From NCBI GenBank assembly GCA_963804495.1, contig CAWDQN010000008.1:1-64000 (forward strand): 64,000 nt of DNA, in the 5' to 3' direction. Below, one piece after another: positions 34,792 to 43,471 of this stretch; position 1 is the stretch's first letter, and each line of letters starts with the position of its first letter. The DNA comes from Rhodovastum sp963804495. GTDB lineage: Bacteria > Pseudomonadota > Alphaproteobacteria > Acetobacterales > Acetobacteraceae. A model generated the notes under the pieces. The model had not been told where the DNA came from and made no database searches. It was given only the letters and a program-made list of their open reading frames with translations. Made by a program: the position numbers and the translations under genes.

Positions 34792-35955
34792 TTAGCCACC
34801 CGCATCAGCCGTCGGCGAGAGGGCGAAGTCCGGGTCCCGGACCAGCGCATCGCCGCCGGTCCGCATCGCCTCGGCCGCACCACGAAGGGGGAAGAACGTT
34901 TCGCGATCCGTGCCAGTCAGCAGAACCTGTGCCGGCAAGGCGCGCAGCGCGTGGAACAGTGCCTGCCGGTGGGCTGGATCGAGGTGCACCGCCGGTTCGT
35001 CCAGCAGCAGCAGCGGTGCCGCGCCGCGGGCCTCGGCCAGCAGCGCCGCATGGCCCAGCACCACGCCGATCAGCAGCGCCTTCTGCTGCCCGGTGCTCGC
35101 CAGCGCCGCGGCAAGGCCGCTGGCCGCATCAGTCAGCCCCATGTCGGCGCGATGCGCACCCTGCAACGCCGACCCGGCACGGGCATCGGCCGCCCGCCCG
35201 ACCGCCAGCACCCCGCGCAGCCAATCCTCCGCCGCCAGCGCCGGCCCACCGGCCAGGCGCTCAGCAATCTGGCAGGACAGCGACAACCGTGCCGCCGGGA
35301 AGGCCCCGGCCACACCTGCCTGCAGCGCCGCGTTCAGCCGCGCCACCAGGGCCGCCCGTGCCGCCGTGGCGGCGACCGCATGGCGCGCCATCGCATCCTC
35401 CAGCCCAGCCAGCCAGGCTGCATCCGCGCCGCTCTCGGCCAGCAGCCGGTTGCGTTGCGCCATGGCCGTGTCAAACGCGGCCACTTCGCGCGCATGCCCG
35501 GGCTCAAGCGCATAAACCAGCCGGTCCAGGAAACGCCGCCGCCCGGAGGCGCCCTCCTGAAACAGCCGGTCCATCTGCGGGGTGAGCCAAACAGCCGAAA
35601 CCCGTGCGGCGATTTCGGCCTGGCTGCGCGGCGCCACCCCGTCAAGCCGGAACACCCGCCGGTCCGCCGGACCCTCCGGCGGCGTGCCGGTGCCGATATC
35701 CACGTCACCCTGCGGGGCGGCAAACCGGCCTGCCACCGCCCAGCCAGATCCACCCCGCCGCACCAGATCGGCCAGCCGCGCCCCGCGCAAGCCACGCCCC
35801 GGCACCAGGAGCGACACCGCCTCCAACAGGTTGGTCTTGCCGCTGCCGTTCGGGCCGTAGAACACCGCCAGGCGACAATCCGGCCGCCAGGTCAGCGCCG
35901 CATAGTTGCGGAAATCAGTGAGCGTCAGCCGCGCCAGCGCGACGCCTGCGCGCAT
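34792..35955 (-). CDS. recF: DNA replication and repair protein RecF
   Basis: The 387-residue SMC-like ATPase loads RecA at gaps. Walker A is YGPNGSGKTNLLEA, the ABC-type signature is STGQQKALLIGVVL and Walker B is LLLLDEPAVHLDP. LTLTDFRNYAALTW at the N-terminus is typical. I chose the second ATG (35955) because GGGAGGA lies just before it; this Shine-Dalgarno partly overlaps the alternative ATG at 35967. The 59-bp gap to gyrB contains TATATAAAT, a possible gyrB -10 region. Confidence 0.95.
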   Translation of the reverse strand: MRAGVALARLTLTDFRNYAALTWRPDCRLAVFYGPNGSGKTNLLEAVSLLVPGRGLRGARLADLVRRGGSGWAVAGRFAAPQGDVDIGTGTPPEGPADRRVFRLDGVAPRSQAEIAARVSAVWLTPQMDRLFQEGASGRRRFLDRLVYALEPGHAREVAAFDTAMAQRNRLLAESGADAAWLAGLEDAMARHAVAATAARAALVARLNAALQAGVAGAFPAARLSLSCQIAERLAGGPALAAEDWLRGVLAVGRAADARAGSALQGAHRADMGLTDAASGLAAALASTGQQKALLIGVVLGHAALLAEARGAAPLLLLDEPAVHLDPAHRQALFHALRALPAQVLLTGTDRETFFPLRGAAEAMRTGGDALVRDPDFALSPTADAGG

Positions 35956-35975
35956 GTGTCCTCCCATGTTCGTGT

Positions 35976-36163
35976 GGGTGTAAGGAAGGCCAGGGCTCTG
36001 CCCTGGACCCCGCGACTAAAGACAGTTGATATACGAGGGTGTGAGGCGATGAACCGGTTCTCCGCCTCACACCCTCCTATATCAACTGTCTAAAAGTAAT
36101 GGGTTCCAAGGGCCTCTCGGCCCTTGGCGGGTCCAGGGCAGAGCCCTGGCCTTCCTTACACCC
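35976..36163. repeat. Nested inverted repeats between recF and dnaN
   Basis: Outer arms of 35 nt at 35976-36010 and 36129-36163 are perfectly complementary (core CAGGGCTCTGCCCTGG). Inner arms of 29 nt at 36020-36048 and 36063-36091 match with one difference and enclose a loop containing the palindrome GAACCGGTTC. A third hairpin, CCAAGGGCC/GGCCCTTGG (36106-36127), lies between. The right outer arm covers the dnaN stop codon at 36156-36158. Confidence 0.93.
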
Positions 36164-37280
36164 GCATTGGCATCAGGACATACAGCACGCCGGCATCCGC
36201 GGTGTCGCGGACCACTGTCGGCGCGGCGCCGTCGGAGAAGCGGAACTCCACATCGCCGGCGATCTGGTCGGTGATGTCGTTCAGGTAGCGGGCCTGAAAG
36301 CCGATCTCCAGCGGTCCGGAGTTGTATTTCACATGCTCGGCGTCGAGTTCCTCGGTGGCGGTGCCCTGTTCGGGGCTGGAGGCCGACAGCACCAGCAGGT
36401 CGCGGGCGAGCGAGAGCTTCACCGGTCGGGAGCGTTCCGACGAAATGGCGGCTACCCGGGCCACCGCGTCGGCGAAGTCCTTCTTGCCGACGCGCAGCAC
36501 CTTGTCGTTCTCGCGTGGGATGACGCGCTCGTATTCAGGGAAGGTACCGTCGATCAGCTTGCTGGTCAGGGTGATGCTGTCGACGCGGAACTGGATGCGC
36601 GTGTCCGACAGGGCGGTCTCCACCTCGCCGCTGACCTCGTCGATCAGTTTGCGCAGTTCCGCCACTGTCTTGCGCGGGATGATGACGCCGGGCATGGCGC
36701 CCGCCCCGTCCGGCACCGGTTCCTCCACGCGGGCGAGGCGGTGGCCGTCGGTGGCGACGGCGCGCAGCACCTTGATGCCGTCGCTTTCGGCGGCGTGCAG
36801 ATAGATGCCGTTGAGATAGTAGCGGGTTTCCTCGGTGGAAATGGCGAAGCGGGTGCGGTCGATCAGCCCGCGCAGGGCCAGTGCCGACAGCGAGAACCGA
36901 TGCGGCAGCGTGCCGGCGGTCATGGAGGGGAAATCCTCGGTCGGCAGCACCACCAGGCTGGTGGCGTAACGGCCGGAGCGCAACGTGAGTTGGGCGTCGC
37001 CGCCGGCATGTTCCAGCTCGACTTCGGCGCCTTCGTGCAGCTTGCGGACGATTTCGTACAAGGTGGCTGCCGGGGCGGTGGCGGCGCCGTTGCGCAAGGT
37101 GGTGGCGGCGACGTCCTCGACGATGGCGATTTCCATGTCGGTCGCGGTCAGGGTCAGGCGGCCATCGCGCACGGCGATCATGACGTTGGCCAGAATCGGG
37201 ATCGTGTTGCGCTTTTCCACCACGCTCTGGACATGCGCCAGGGCCTTCAGCAGCGTCGCACGATCGGCCTTGAACCTCAT
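36156..37280 (-). CDS. dnaN: DNA polymerase III beta subunit (sliding clamp)
   Basis: The 374-residue clamp encircles DNA and tethers polymerase III. MRFKADRATLLKALAHVQSVVEKRNTIPIL is the standard start, and ATDGHRLARVE, VIIPRKTVAEL and the C-terminal LYVLMPMRV (the family VxPMR end) are present. AGAGGA lies 7 bases before the ATG at 37280. The frame is open 15 codons further upstream but without a ribosome site. A large palindrome covers its stop codon. Confidence 0.97.
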   Translation of the reverse strand: MRFKADRATLLKALAHVQSVVEKRNTIPILANVMIAVRDGRLTLTATDMEIAIVEDVAATTLRNGAATAPAATLYEIVRKLHEGAEVELEHAGGDAQLTLRSGRYATSLVVLPTEDFPSMTAGTLPHRFSLSALALRGLIDRTRFAISTEETRYYLNGIYLHAAESDGIKVLRAVATDGHRLARVEEPVPDGAGAMPGVIIPRKTVAELRKLIDEVSGEVETALSDTRIQFRVDSITLTSKLIDGTFPEYERVIPRENDKVLRVGKKDFADAVARVAAISSERSRPVKLSLARDLLVLSASSPEQGTATEELDAEHVKYNSGPLEIGFQARYLNDITDQIAGDVEFRFSDGAAPTVVRDTADAGVLYVLMPMRV

Positions 37281-37364
37281 GGCGGCATCCTCTTGGACCG
37301 ACGGGTCGGCCACTCTAGCAACCACCCCGCCGCCCGCAAAGCGGCAGCACTGTGTTTGTTAGCG

Positions 37365-38849
37365 TCAGGATTCCAGCATGCGGCGCAGCAGCTCCACATC
37401 CTCGGCGAAACTGGCGTCGCGCTCCATCAGTTCGGTGACGCGCTGCACAGCGTGCATGACCGTGGTGTGGTCGCGGTTGCCGAACTTGCGGCCGATCTCG
37501 GGCAGCGAGCGGCTGGTGAGCTGCTTGGCCAGGTACATCGCCACCTGGCGCGGGCGCGCCACGTTGCGGGCGCGCCGGGCCGAGGACATGTCGGTCAGGC
37601 GGATGTTCCAGTGCTCGGATACGCGGCGCTGGATTTCCTCGATGGTCACCCGCCGGTCGTGCGCCTTGAGAATGTCGTGCAGCACCTCCTGGGTGGATTC
37701 AAGGGTGATGGCGCGGCCGAACAGGTTGGCATGGGCGATCAGCCGGTTGAGCGCGCCTTCCAGCTCGCGGACGTTGCTGGTGATCTTGTGGGCCAGGAAC
37801 TCAAGCACCTTGGGCACCACCGGCACGCCGGCGCGGGCGGACTTGGCCTCCAGGATCGAGACGCGCAGCTCGAAGGTCGTGGCGTGCAAATCGGCGACCA
37901 TTCCGCAGCCGAGGCGGGTACGGACGCGTTCCTCCAGGCCGGAGAGGTCGGAGGGCGACTTGTCGGCCGACACCACGATCTGCTTGCCCGCGTCCACCAG
38001 GGCATTGAACGTGTGGAAGAATTCCTCCTGCGTGGCGTCCTTGCCGATGAGGAACTGCAGGTCGTCGATCATCAGCACGTCGACGCTGCGCAACTCCTCC
38101 TTGAACTCCATGGTGGATTGGCTGCGGATGGCGGCGATGAAGCGGTACATGAACTTCTCGGCCGACATGTATGAGACCGAGACCGGCGCACCGCGGCGCG
38201 AGGCGTCGCCGTTGCGGGTGAGGTCCCAGGCGATGGCGTGCATCAGGTGGGTCTTGCCCAAGCCGACGCCGCCATACAGGAACAGGGGGTTGAACCCCAC
38301 GCTGGCCGGCATTTCGGCCACCCGGCGAGCGCAGGCATGGGCGAACTCGTTGGGCTTGCCCACCACAAAGCTGTCGAAGGTGAAGCGCGGATCGAGTGCC
38401 GCGGCGGTGTCGGCACGCCCGTCGGTCCGTTCCGGGCCGTGCTGGGCAGGCGGCGGCGCCCCGGGCGGGGACGCTTCCGCAGGCGGGGGCGGCTCGGGAA
38501 TGTTCACCGGCTCTGCCAGGCCTTCGCCCTGGGTGATGCCGCCGACGCGGATGTCAACCCGGCGCACGCGCCGGTTCTCGGCCTGCCACAGCGCGTTCAG
38601 CCGATCGCCGTAATGGGTGCGCACCCAGTCGCGCAGGAAGCGAGTGGGCAGGCGGACGGTGACCTCATCGCCGTCCAGCCCGCCGAGAGACATCTGCCGC
38701 AGCCAGGTGCGGTACTCGACGTCGCCGACCTCGCTTTGCAGTCGCCCACGCACGCGGGCCCACTGGGCGGCCAGTTGGGGTTCATCGGGGGATCGCTGCC
38801 CGGTCATCACCACAGAGGCATCCCCGTCGATGTTCGCGCCGTTGGCCAC
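37365..38849 (-). CDS. dnaA: Chromosomal replication initiator DnaA
   Basis: The 494-residue AAA+ protein opens the replication origin. Domain I starts VRGRLQSEVGDVEYRTWLRQM; a Pro-rich linker (about 115-145) is domain II. Walker A is LYGGVGLGKTHLMHAI and Walker B is VLMIDDLQFL. The C-terminal DNA-binding domain has RKFGNRDHTTVMHAVQRV, the DnaA-box reader. Translation begins at GTG with AGAGG upstream; an ATG 14 codons later is an alternative. The stop is 85 bp before the dnaN start. Confidence 0.97.
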   Translation of the reverse strand: MANGANIDGDASVVMTGQRSPDEPQLAAQWARVRGRLQSEVGDVEYRTWLRQMSLGGLDGDEVTVRLPTRFLRDWVRTHYGDRLNALWQAENRRVRRVDIRVGGITQGEGLAEPVNIPEPPPPAEASPPGAPPPAQHGPERTDGRADTAAALDPRFTFDSFVVGKPNEFAHACARRVAEMPASVGFNPLFLYGGVGLGKTHLMHAIAWDLTRNGDASRRGAPVSVSYMSAEKFMYRFIAAIRSQSTMEFKEELRSVDVLMIDDLQFLIGKDATQEEFFHTFNALVDAGKQIVVSADKSPSDLSGLEERVRTRLGCGMVADLHATTFELRVSILEAKSARAGVPVVPKVLEFLAHKITSNVRELEGALNRLIAHANLFGRAITLESTQEVLHDILKAHDRRVTIEEIQRRVSEHWNIRLTDMSSARRARNVARPRQVAMYLAKQLTSRSLPEIGRKFGNRDHTTVMHAVQRVTELMERDASFAEDVELLRRMLES

Positions 38850-39116
38850 AATGACACCTCTGCGCGAACCGGTTCCTGCACCGCCGCAACATTCCGAGCA
38901 TGCGAGTGAGGCTTTGCCCTCATCCCAACCCGGAGAGGGCCGGCAGAAGCGCCGCCGGCTGAGAAATGATTAGGCGTAACGCAGACAAAAAGCAACCGTT
39001 ATCTGCTCATCCTGTAACGCAATCGCCATACGCAAGGAAAACGCGAAGGCGCGCAAACAAACCCTCGAGATGAGGATATCAATTACTTCATTATACTTGA
39101 GTATTGCAGTTATATG
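38850..39116. promoter_or_regulatory. dnaA upstream region, possible origin-proximal DNA
   Basis: The 5' flank of dnaA lies here, with a locally AT-rich stretch at about 39060-39117. I searched both strands by eye for TTATCCACA-type DnaA boxes and found only weak partial matches such as TTATCTGCT near 39000. The dnaA promoter probably lies here, but an origin is not demonstrated. Confidence 0.35.
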
Positions 39117-39143
39117 ACAGAAACCGGGCGCCGCAACGCCCGG
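39117..39143 (-). terminator. rpsT terminator hairpin
   Basis: On the minus strand CCGGGCG, a 6-base loop and CGCCCGG form a 7-bp GC stem followed by TTTCTGT, 12 bases after the rpsT stop. This is a plausible intrinsic terminator, separating rpsT from dnaA. Confidence 0.75.
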
Positions 39144-39155
39144 CCCGGACAATAA

Positions 39156-39425
39156 TCAGCCCTGCGCCAATACCTTAATGCGAGCCGACAACCGGGAAAT
39201 CTTCCGAGCCACCGTGTTCTGGTGCAACACGCCCTTGGTGGCTGCCCGTTGCAACTCCGGCTGCGCGGTCCGCAGCGCGTCGGAGGCCGACGATTTGTCG
39301 CCGCTGGCGATCGCTTCCTCGACCTTCTTGATGAAGGTGCGAACACGGGACTTGCGGGCTTTGTTGCGCGCCGTGCGGCGCTCGTTCTGGCGGATGCGCT
39401 TGCGCGCCGAGGCGGTGTTGGCCAT
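39156..39425 (-). CDS. rpsT: 30S ribosomal protein S20
   Basis: The 89-residue basic protein begins MANTASARKRIRQNERRTARNKARKSRVRTF and ends with a helix typical of S20, which binds 16S rRNA early in subunit assembly. HQNTVARKISRLSARIKVL is diagnostic. The position directly upstream of dnaA on the same strand is the usual alphaproteobacterial arrangement. Confidence 0.97.
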   Translation of the reverse strand: MANTASARKRIRQNERRTARNKARKSRVRTFIKKVEEAIASGDKSSASDALRTAQPELQRAATKGVLHQNTVARKISRLSARIKVLAQG

Positions 39426-39798
39426 GGGGTCTCTTCGGCAAAATGCGTGCGGTGCGGTGGAACGGAAAGATAGTCGCAGCTGCCGTTCGGCACGCGCGAC
39501 GACGAAGGACGGTCATTTACGCAGGCCGGTGCGTCGAGTCAAGAAACGCGAAGGGCGACACCGGAACCATACGGCGGGAATTCCTTTGACTGGCACCAAC
39601 CTGGGCAAACGCCAGCGGAAATAGTTTCATAAGGGCACGGAGAAAGACAGGTTAATCGCCGCTGCAGGCGCCGCGCACCGCGGTGGATTTCATTTTTGAC
39701 CCGTTTCACTTCATTGTGAAACCCCAAGGCACATCGTCTCTCTGCGACTTCTCCGAGCAACTGCCAAGCCCTGCCCGACCAACCGGCAACCGGCGCCT
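39426..39798. other. rpsT upstream region
   Basis: No gene is seen in these 373 bp. An inverted repeat, GTTTCAC (39703-39709) and GTGAAAC (39716-39722) around a 6-base loop, lies in the probable promoter zone of rpsT and could be an operator. No firm -35/-10 pair was identified. Confidence 0.45.
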
Positions 39799-40578
39799 TC
39801 AGCCCAGGCGGAAACTCGCCCGTCGCTTCTCGACGAACGCCGCCATGCCCTCGCGCTGATCGTCGGTACCGAACAGCGACAGGAACAGCGCCCGCTCGTA
39901 GCGCACGCCCTCCGCCAGTGTGGTTTCGAAGGCGCGATTGACGCTGTCCTTGGCAAATGCCACCGCTACCGGCGACAGGTTGGCGATGCGCTCGGCGATC
40001 TTCAGGGTTTCGGCGAGCAGCTGATCGGCCGGGAACACCCGCGATACCAGGCTGGCACGCTCGGCCTCGGTGGCGTCCATCATGCGAGCGGTCAGCACCA
40101 GGTCCATCGCCTTCGCCTTGCCAACCGCGCGGGTCAGCCGCTGGGTCCCGCCGGCCCCCGGGATCACCCCCAGATTGATCTCCGGCTGGCCGAACTTGGC
40201 GGTGTCGGCGGCGAAGATGATGTCACACATCATCGCCAGCTCGCAGCCGCCGCCCAGGGCGAAGCCCGATACCGCGGCAATCACCGGCTTGCGGATGCGC
40301 AGCACCGCCTCCCAGCGCTTGCCGATGAAATCCTCCAGCGGATAGGTGCGCGGCTGCATCTCCTTGATGTCCGCGCCGGCGGCAAACGCCTTCTCCGAGC
40401 CGGTCAGCACCACCGCGCCGATCGCCGGGTCGGCGTCGAAGGCCTGCAACTGGGCGCCAAGTTCCTCCATCAGCTGGTCGCACAGCGCATTCAGTGCCTG
40501 TGGCCGGTTGAGCCGGATCAAGCCCACGCGCCCTTGCGTTTCGACCAGGATCGTCTCCGGCACCGATGTCTGCGTCAT
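39799..40578 (-). CDS. Enoyl-CoA hydratase
   Basis: The 259-residue crotonase-fold enzyme hydrates 2-enoyl-CoA esters in fatty-acid beta-oxidation. VVLTGSEKAFAAGADIKEMQ forms the oxyanion/CoA loop, SGFALGGGCELAMMCDIIFAA supplies one catalytic Glu, and FGQPEINLGVIPGAGGTQRL the second. The chosen ATG has GGGGAGCG upstream; a longer frame reaching into mutM is not credible. It is located where many alphaproteobacteria have this gene, between rpsT and mutM. Confidence 0.93.
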   Translation of the reverse strand: MTQTSVPETILVETQGRVGLIRLNRPQALNALCDQLMEELGAQLQAFDADPAIGAVVLTGSEKAFAAGADIKEMQPRTYPLEDFIGKRWEAVLRIRKPVIAAVSGFALGGGCELAMMCDIIFAADTAKFGQPEINLGVIPGAGGTQRLTRAVGKAKAMDLVLTARMMDATEAERASLVSRVFPADQLLAETLKIAERIANLSPVAVAFAKDSVNRAFETTLAEGVRYERALFLSLFGTDDQREGMAAFVEKRRASFRLG

Positions 40579-40612
40579 AGCTCGCTCCCCATCCCAGGGG
40601 CGGGGTTCTAGG

Positions 40613-41452
40613 CTACCGCTGGGTGCGTCCGCAATAGAAGGTGCTGCGCCCCGACTGGACGATCCGGCGCACCCCGGCGCAGCCGGGCGGTCCCGGACAG
40701 CGCTCGCACGCGAAACCGGCCCGGCCGTAGACTTTCCAGGCGTGCTGGAAATAGCCGAGCTCGCCGTCCGGCTGGACATAATCACGCAAACTTGAACCGC
40801 CGGCGGCGATCGCCTCGGCGAGGGTTGCCTTGATGTGCGGCACCAGCCGGGCCGCGCGTGGGCCGGCGACCGTATGGGCCAGCCGAAGCGGGCTGAGACG
40901 GGCGCGAAAAAGCGCCTCGCAGACATAGATGTTGCCCAGGCCGGCCACCGTCCCCTGGTCGAGCAGGGCAGCCTTGATCGGTGACCGCCGCCCCTGCAAT
41001 GCCGCCGACAGCAGCGCCGGAGTAAACGCGGGGTCCAGCGGCTCGGGTCCCAGACCGGCCAGCAGGCGGTGTGCATCCTCCGCCGCAGTCGGCACCAGAT
41101 CGAGGCTGCCGAAGCGCCGGGGATCGACGAAGCCGATCCGCCAGCCATCTTCGGTTTCCAGCGTCAGGTGCTCGTGCGCGGGGATATCGTTGGCACCGGA
41201 GGTGCCGATCACCATCCGTCCGGACATGCCAAGATGGATCAACACGCTGTCATCGCCGTTCAGCCGCATGAGGATATATTTCGCCCGGCGCCGGAACCCG
41301 GCGACGCGCGCCCCGGTCAGCCGCGCCGCCAACCCGGGCGGCAGCGTCCACCGCAGGTCGGGCCGGTGCACACGCGCGCGGACGATGACGCGGCCTTCCA
41401 GCCTGGCCTGCAGCCCGCGCATCACCGTTTCAACTTCGGGGAGTTCCGGCAT
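40613..41452 (-). CDS. mutM: Formamidopyrimidine-DNA glycosylase
   Basis: The 279-residue bifunctional glycosylase/AP lyase removes 8-oxoguanine. It starts MPELPEVETVMRGL, where Pro2 is the nucleophile and Glu3 the acid; LIHLGMSGRMVIG carries Lys/Met functions, and the helix-two-turn-helix is present. The C-terminal zinc region ends IRR-like IVQSGRSTFYCGRTQR, so its Cys spacing (C-x2-C-x5-C-x15-C) differs from the standard C-x2-C-x16-C-x2-C. The gene diverges from ubiE with only 29 bp between the two starts. Confidence 0.93.
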   Translation of the reverse strand: MPELPEVETVMRGLQARLEGRVIVRARVHRPDLRWTLPPGLAARLTGARVAGFRRRAKYILMRLNGDDSVLIHLGMSGRMVIGTSGANDIPAHEHLTLETEDGWRIGFVDPRRFGSLDLVPTAAEDAHRLLAGLGPEPLDPAFTPALLSAALQGRRSPIKAALLDQGTVAGLGNIYVCEALFRARLSPLRLAHTVAGPRAARLVPHIKATLAEAIAAGGSSLRDYVQPDGELGYFQHAWKVYGRAGFACERCPGPPGCAGVRRIVQSGRSTFYCGRTQR

Positions 41453-41481
41453 GACCTGAAGCCAGGCTATACACCGCGCCC

Positions 41482-42255
41482 ATGAGCGACAACACACCCA
41501 GCGACCCGGGGCCAGCGGGCGAGCAGACCATCGATTTCGGTTACCGCCAGGTGCCGGTCGAGGCGAAGAAAACCCTGGTGCGCGAGGTGTTCGACAGCGT
41601 GGCGACACGCTATGACCTCATGAACGACCTGATGTCGCTGGGCATCCACCGGGCCTGGAAACGCGAGTTCATCGCCGCCCTGGCGCCGCGCCCCGACCGT
41701 AGCCTGCTCGACCTCGCCGGCGGCACCGGCGATATCACCTTCGGCTGGCTCGCCGGCGGCGGCGGCCCGGCCATCCTGTCGGACATCAACGCGTCCATGC
41801 TTGCGGTCGGGCGCGACCGCGCGCTCAGCCGCGGATTCGCCCGCGGCCTGACCTTCCTGGTGGCCGACGCCGAGCATTTGCCACTGCCCGACCGGTCGGT
41901 CGATACCGTCACCATGTCCTTCGGGTTACGCAACTGCACCGACAAGCCAGCGGTGCTGCGCGAGGCGCGGCGCGTGCTCAAACCGGGTGGCCGCTTCCTG
42001 GTGCTGGAGTTCAGCCGGTTGCAGGTGGCGGCCATGGTGCCGGTCTACGATGCCTGGTCGTTCAAGGTGCTGCCGCGGCTTGGGCGCTATGTCGCCCGTG
42101 ATGAGAACAGCTACCAGTACCTGGCCGAGAGCATCCGCATGATGCCCGACCAGGAGACGCTGGCCGGCATGATGCGCGATGCCGGGCTATCGCGGGTGAA
42201 AGTGCGCAACCTGACCGGCGGGATCGCCGCGATACACACTGGCTGGCGGCTATAA
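41482..42255 (+). CDS. ubiE: Ubiquinone/menaquinone C-methyltransferase UbiE
   Basis: The 257-residue SAM-dependent enzyme methylates the quinone ring. VREVFDSVATRYDLMNDLMSLGIHRAWKREF is the UbiE N-terminal signature; LLDLAGGTGDITF is the SAM-binding motif I; FLVADAEHLPLPDRSVDTVTMSFGLRN and PGGRFLVLEFSR follow. Length is normal. coaBC begins 10 bases after its stop, so both form an operon. Confidence 0.96.
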   Translation: MSDNTPSDPGPAGEQTIDFGYRQVPVEAKKTLVREVFDSVATRYDLMNDLMSLGIHRAWKREFIAALAPRPDRSLLDLAGGTGDITFGWLAGGGGPAILSDINASMLAVGRDRALSRGFARGLTFLVADAEHLPLPDRSVDTVTMSFGLRNCTDKPAVLREARRVLKPGGRFLVLEFSRLQVAAMVPVYDAWSFKVLPRLGRYVARDENSYQYLAESIRMMPDQETLAGMMRDAGLSRVKVRNLTGGIAAIHTGWRL

Positions 42256-42265
42256 GGCGACGCCC

Positions 42266-43471
42266 GTGAGCCTGGTTGGCAAGCGGGTCCTGCTGATCGT
42301 CGCCGGTGGCATCGCCGCCTTCAAGGTGCCGGAACTGATTTGCCTGCTGCGCGGCGAGGGCTGCGCTGTACGGTGCGTGCTCACGGCGGGCGGGGCGCAA
42401 TTCGTCACCCCTCTCACCCTGCAGACGCTGACCGAGGACCGGGTCTATACTGATCTGTTCTCGCTGACCGACGAGAGCGAGATGGGTCACATCCAGCTCT
42501 CCCGCAGTGCCGACCTGCTGGTAGTGGCGCCGGCCACGGCCGATCTGCTGGCCCGCATGGCAGCCGGTCTGGCGAACGATCTCGCCGCCACCGTGCTGCT
42601 GGCCACCGACAAGCCTGTCCTGGTGGCGCCGGCGATGAATGTGCGCATGTGGCTGCATCCGGCGACGGAGGCCAATGTCACAACCCTCCAGGCCCGTGGC
42701 GTGCGGCTGATCGGGCCGGACGAGGGGGTGATGGCCTGCAACGAGGTCGGGCCCGGCCGGATGTCCGAGCCGCTCGCCATCCTCGGAGCCATCAGGACGC
42801 TGCTGGCCGACGCGCCATCGCGGCCGCTTGCCGGACGGCATGTGCTGGTGACCAGCGGTCCGACGCACGAGCCGATCGATCCGGTACGCTATATCGCCAA
42901 CCGCAGCAGCGGGCGGCAGGGGCACGCGCTGGCCGCGGCGCTGGCGGCGCTGGGGGCGCGCGTGACGCTGGTCAGCGGCCCGGTGGCGCTTGCCGATCCG
43001 CCGGGCGTCGCGGTGCGGCGGGTGGAAACTGCGCGCGAAATGCTGTCCGCCTGCGAGGACGCCTTGCCGGCCGATGCCGCGGTGTTTGCCGCCGCCGTTG
43101 CCGATTGGCGCGTTGCGCACGAGGCCGCGCAGAAATTGAAAAAGAAACCCGGTGCCACCGCGCTCGGATTGGCGCTGGTGCCGAACCCCGACATCCTGGC
43201 GTTGATCGCGGCTCCGGGTGCGCGGCGCCCCCGTCTGGTGGTGGGCTTCGCCGCGGAGACACATGAGATGCTGGCGCATGCCGAGGAGAAACGGCAGCGC
43301 AAGAACGCCGACTGGATCGTGGCCAATGACGTGCGTCCTGACACCGGGATCATGGGCGGCGCCGAAAACGAAGTGCACCTGCTGACTGCCGAGGGCGTGG
43401 AGCACTGGCCGCGGTTGGGCAAGGAGGAGGTTGCGCGGCGTCTGGCAGCGCGGATTGCCGGGGCGATCTAG
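42266..43471 (+). CDS. coaBC: Coenzyme A biosynthesis bifunctional protein CoaBC
   Basis: The 401-residue protein has two parts. Residues 1-180 form the flavin-dependent phosphopantothenoylcysteine decarboxylase (CoaC), with GGIAAFKVPEL, the histidine-containing MGHIQLSRSADLLVVAPATADLLARMA and PAMNVRMW. Residues from about 190 form the CTP-dependent phosphopantothenate-cysteine ligase (CoaB) with VTSGPTHEPIDPVRYIANRSSG and AAVADWRV. Translation starts at GTG. The stop codon overlaps that of the convergent glgX-malQ gene inside CTAG. Confidence 0.96.
   Translation: MSLVGKRVLLIVAGGIAAFKVPELICLLRGEGCAVRCVLTAGGAQFVTPLTLQTLTEDRVYTDLFSLTDESEMGHIQLSRSADLLVVAPATADLLARMAAGLANDLAATVLLATDKPVLVAPAMNVRMWLHPATEANVTTLQARGVRLIGPDEGVMACNEVGPGRMSEPLAILGAIRTLLADAPSRPLAGRHVLVTSGPTHEPIDPVRYIANRSSGRQGHALAAALAALGARVTLVSGPVALADPPGVAVRRVETAREMLSACEDALPADAAVFAAAVADWRVAHEAAQKLKKKPGATALGLALVPNPDILALIAAPGARRPRLVVGFAAETHEMLAHAEEKRQRKNADWIVANDVRPDTGIMGGAENEVHLLTAEGVEHWPRLGKEEVARRLAARIAGAI

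Noticed and set aside
36099..38174. 691-codon open frame on the plus strand opposite dnaN and dnaA
   Set aside because: Antisense shadow; the opposite strand has complete DnaN and DnaA.
38850..39116. Replication origin upstream of dnaA
   Set aside because: Only weak partial DnaA-box matches were seen by eye. In this class the origin may lie elsewhere, so I list it only as a dnaA upstream region.
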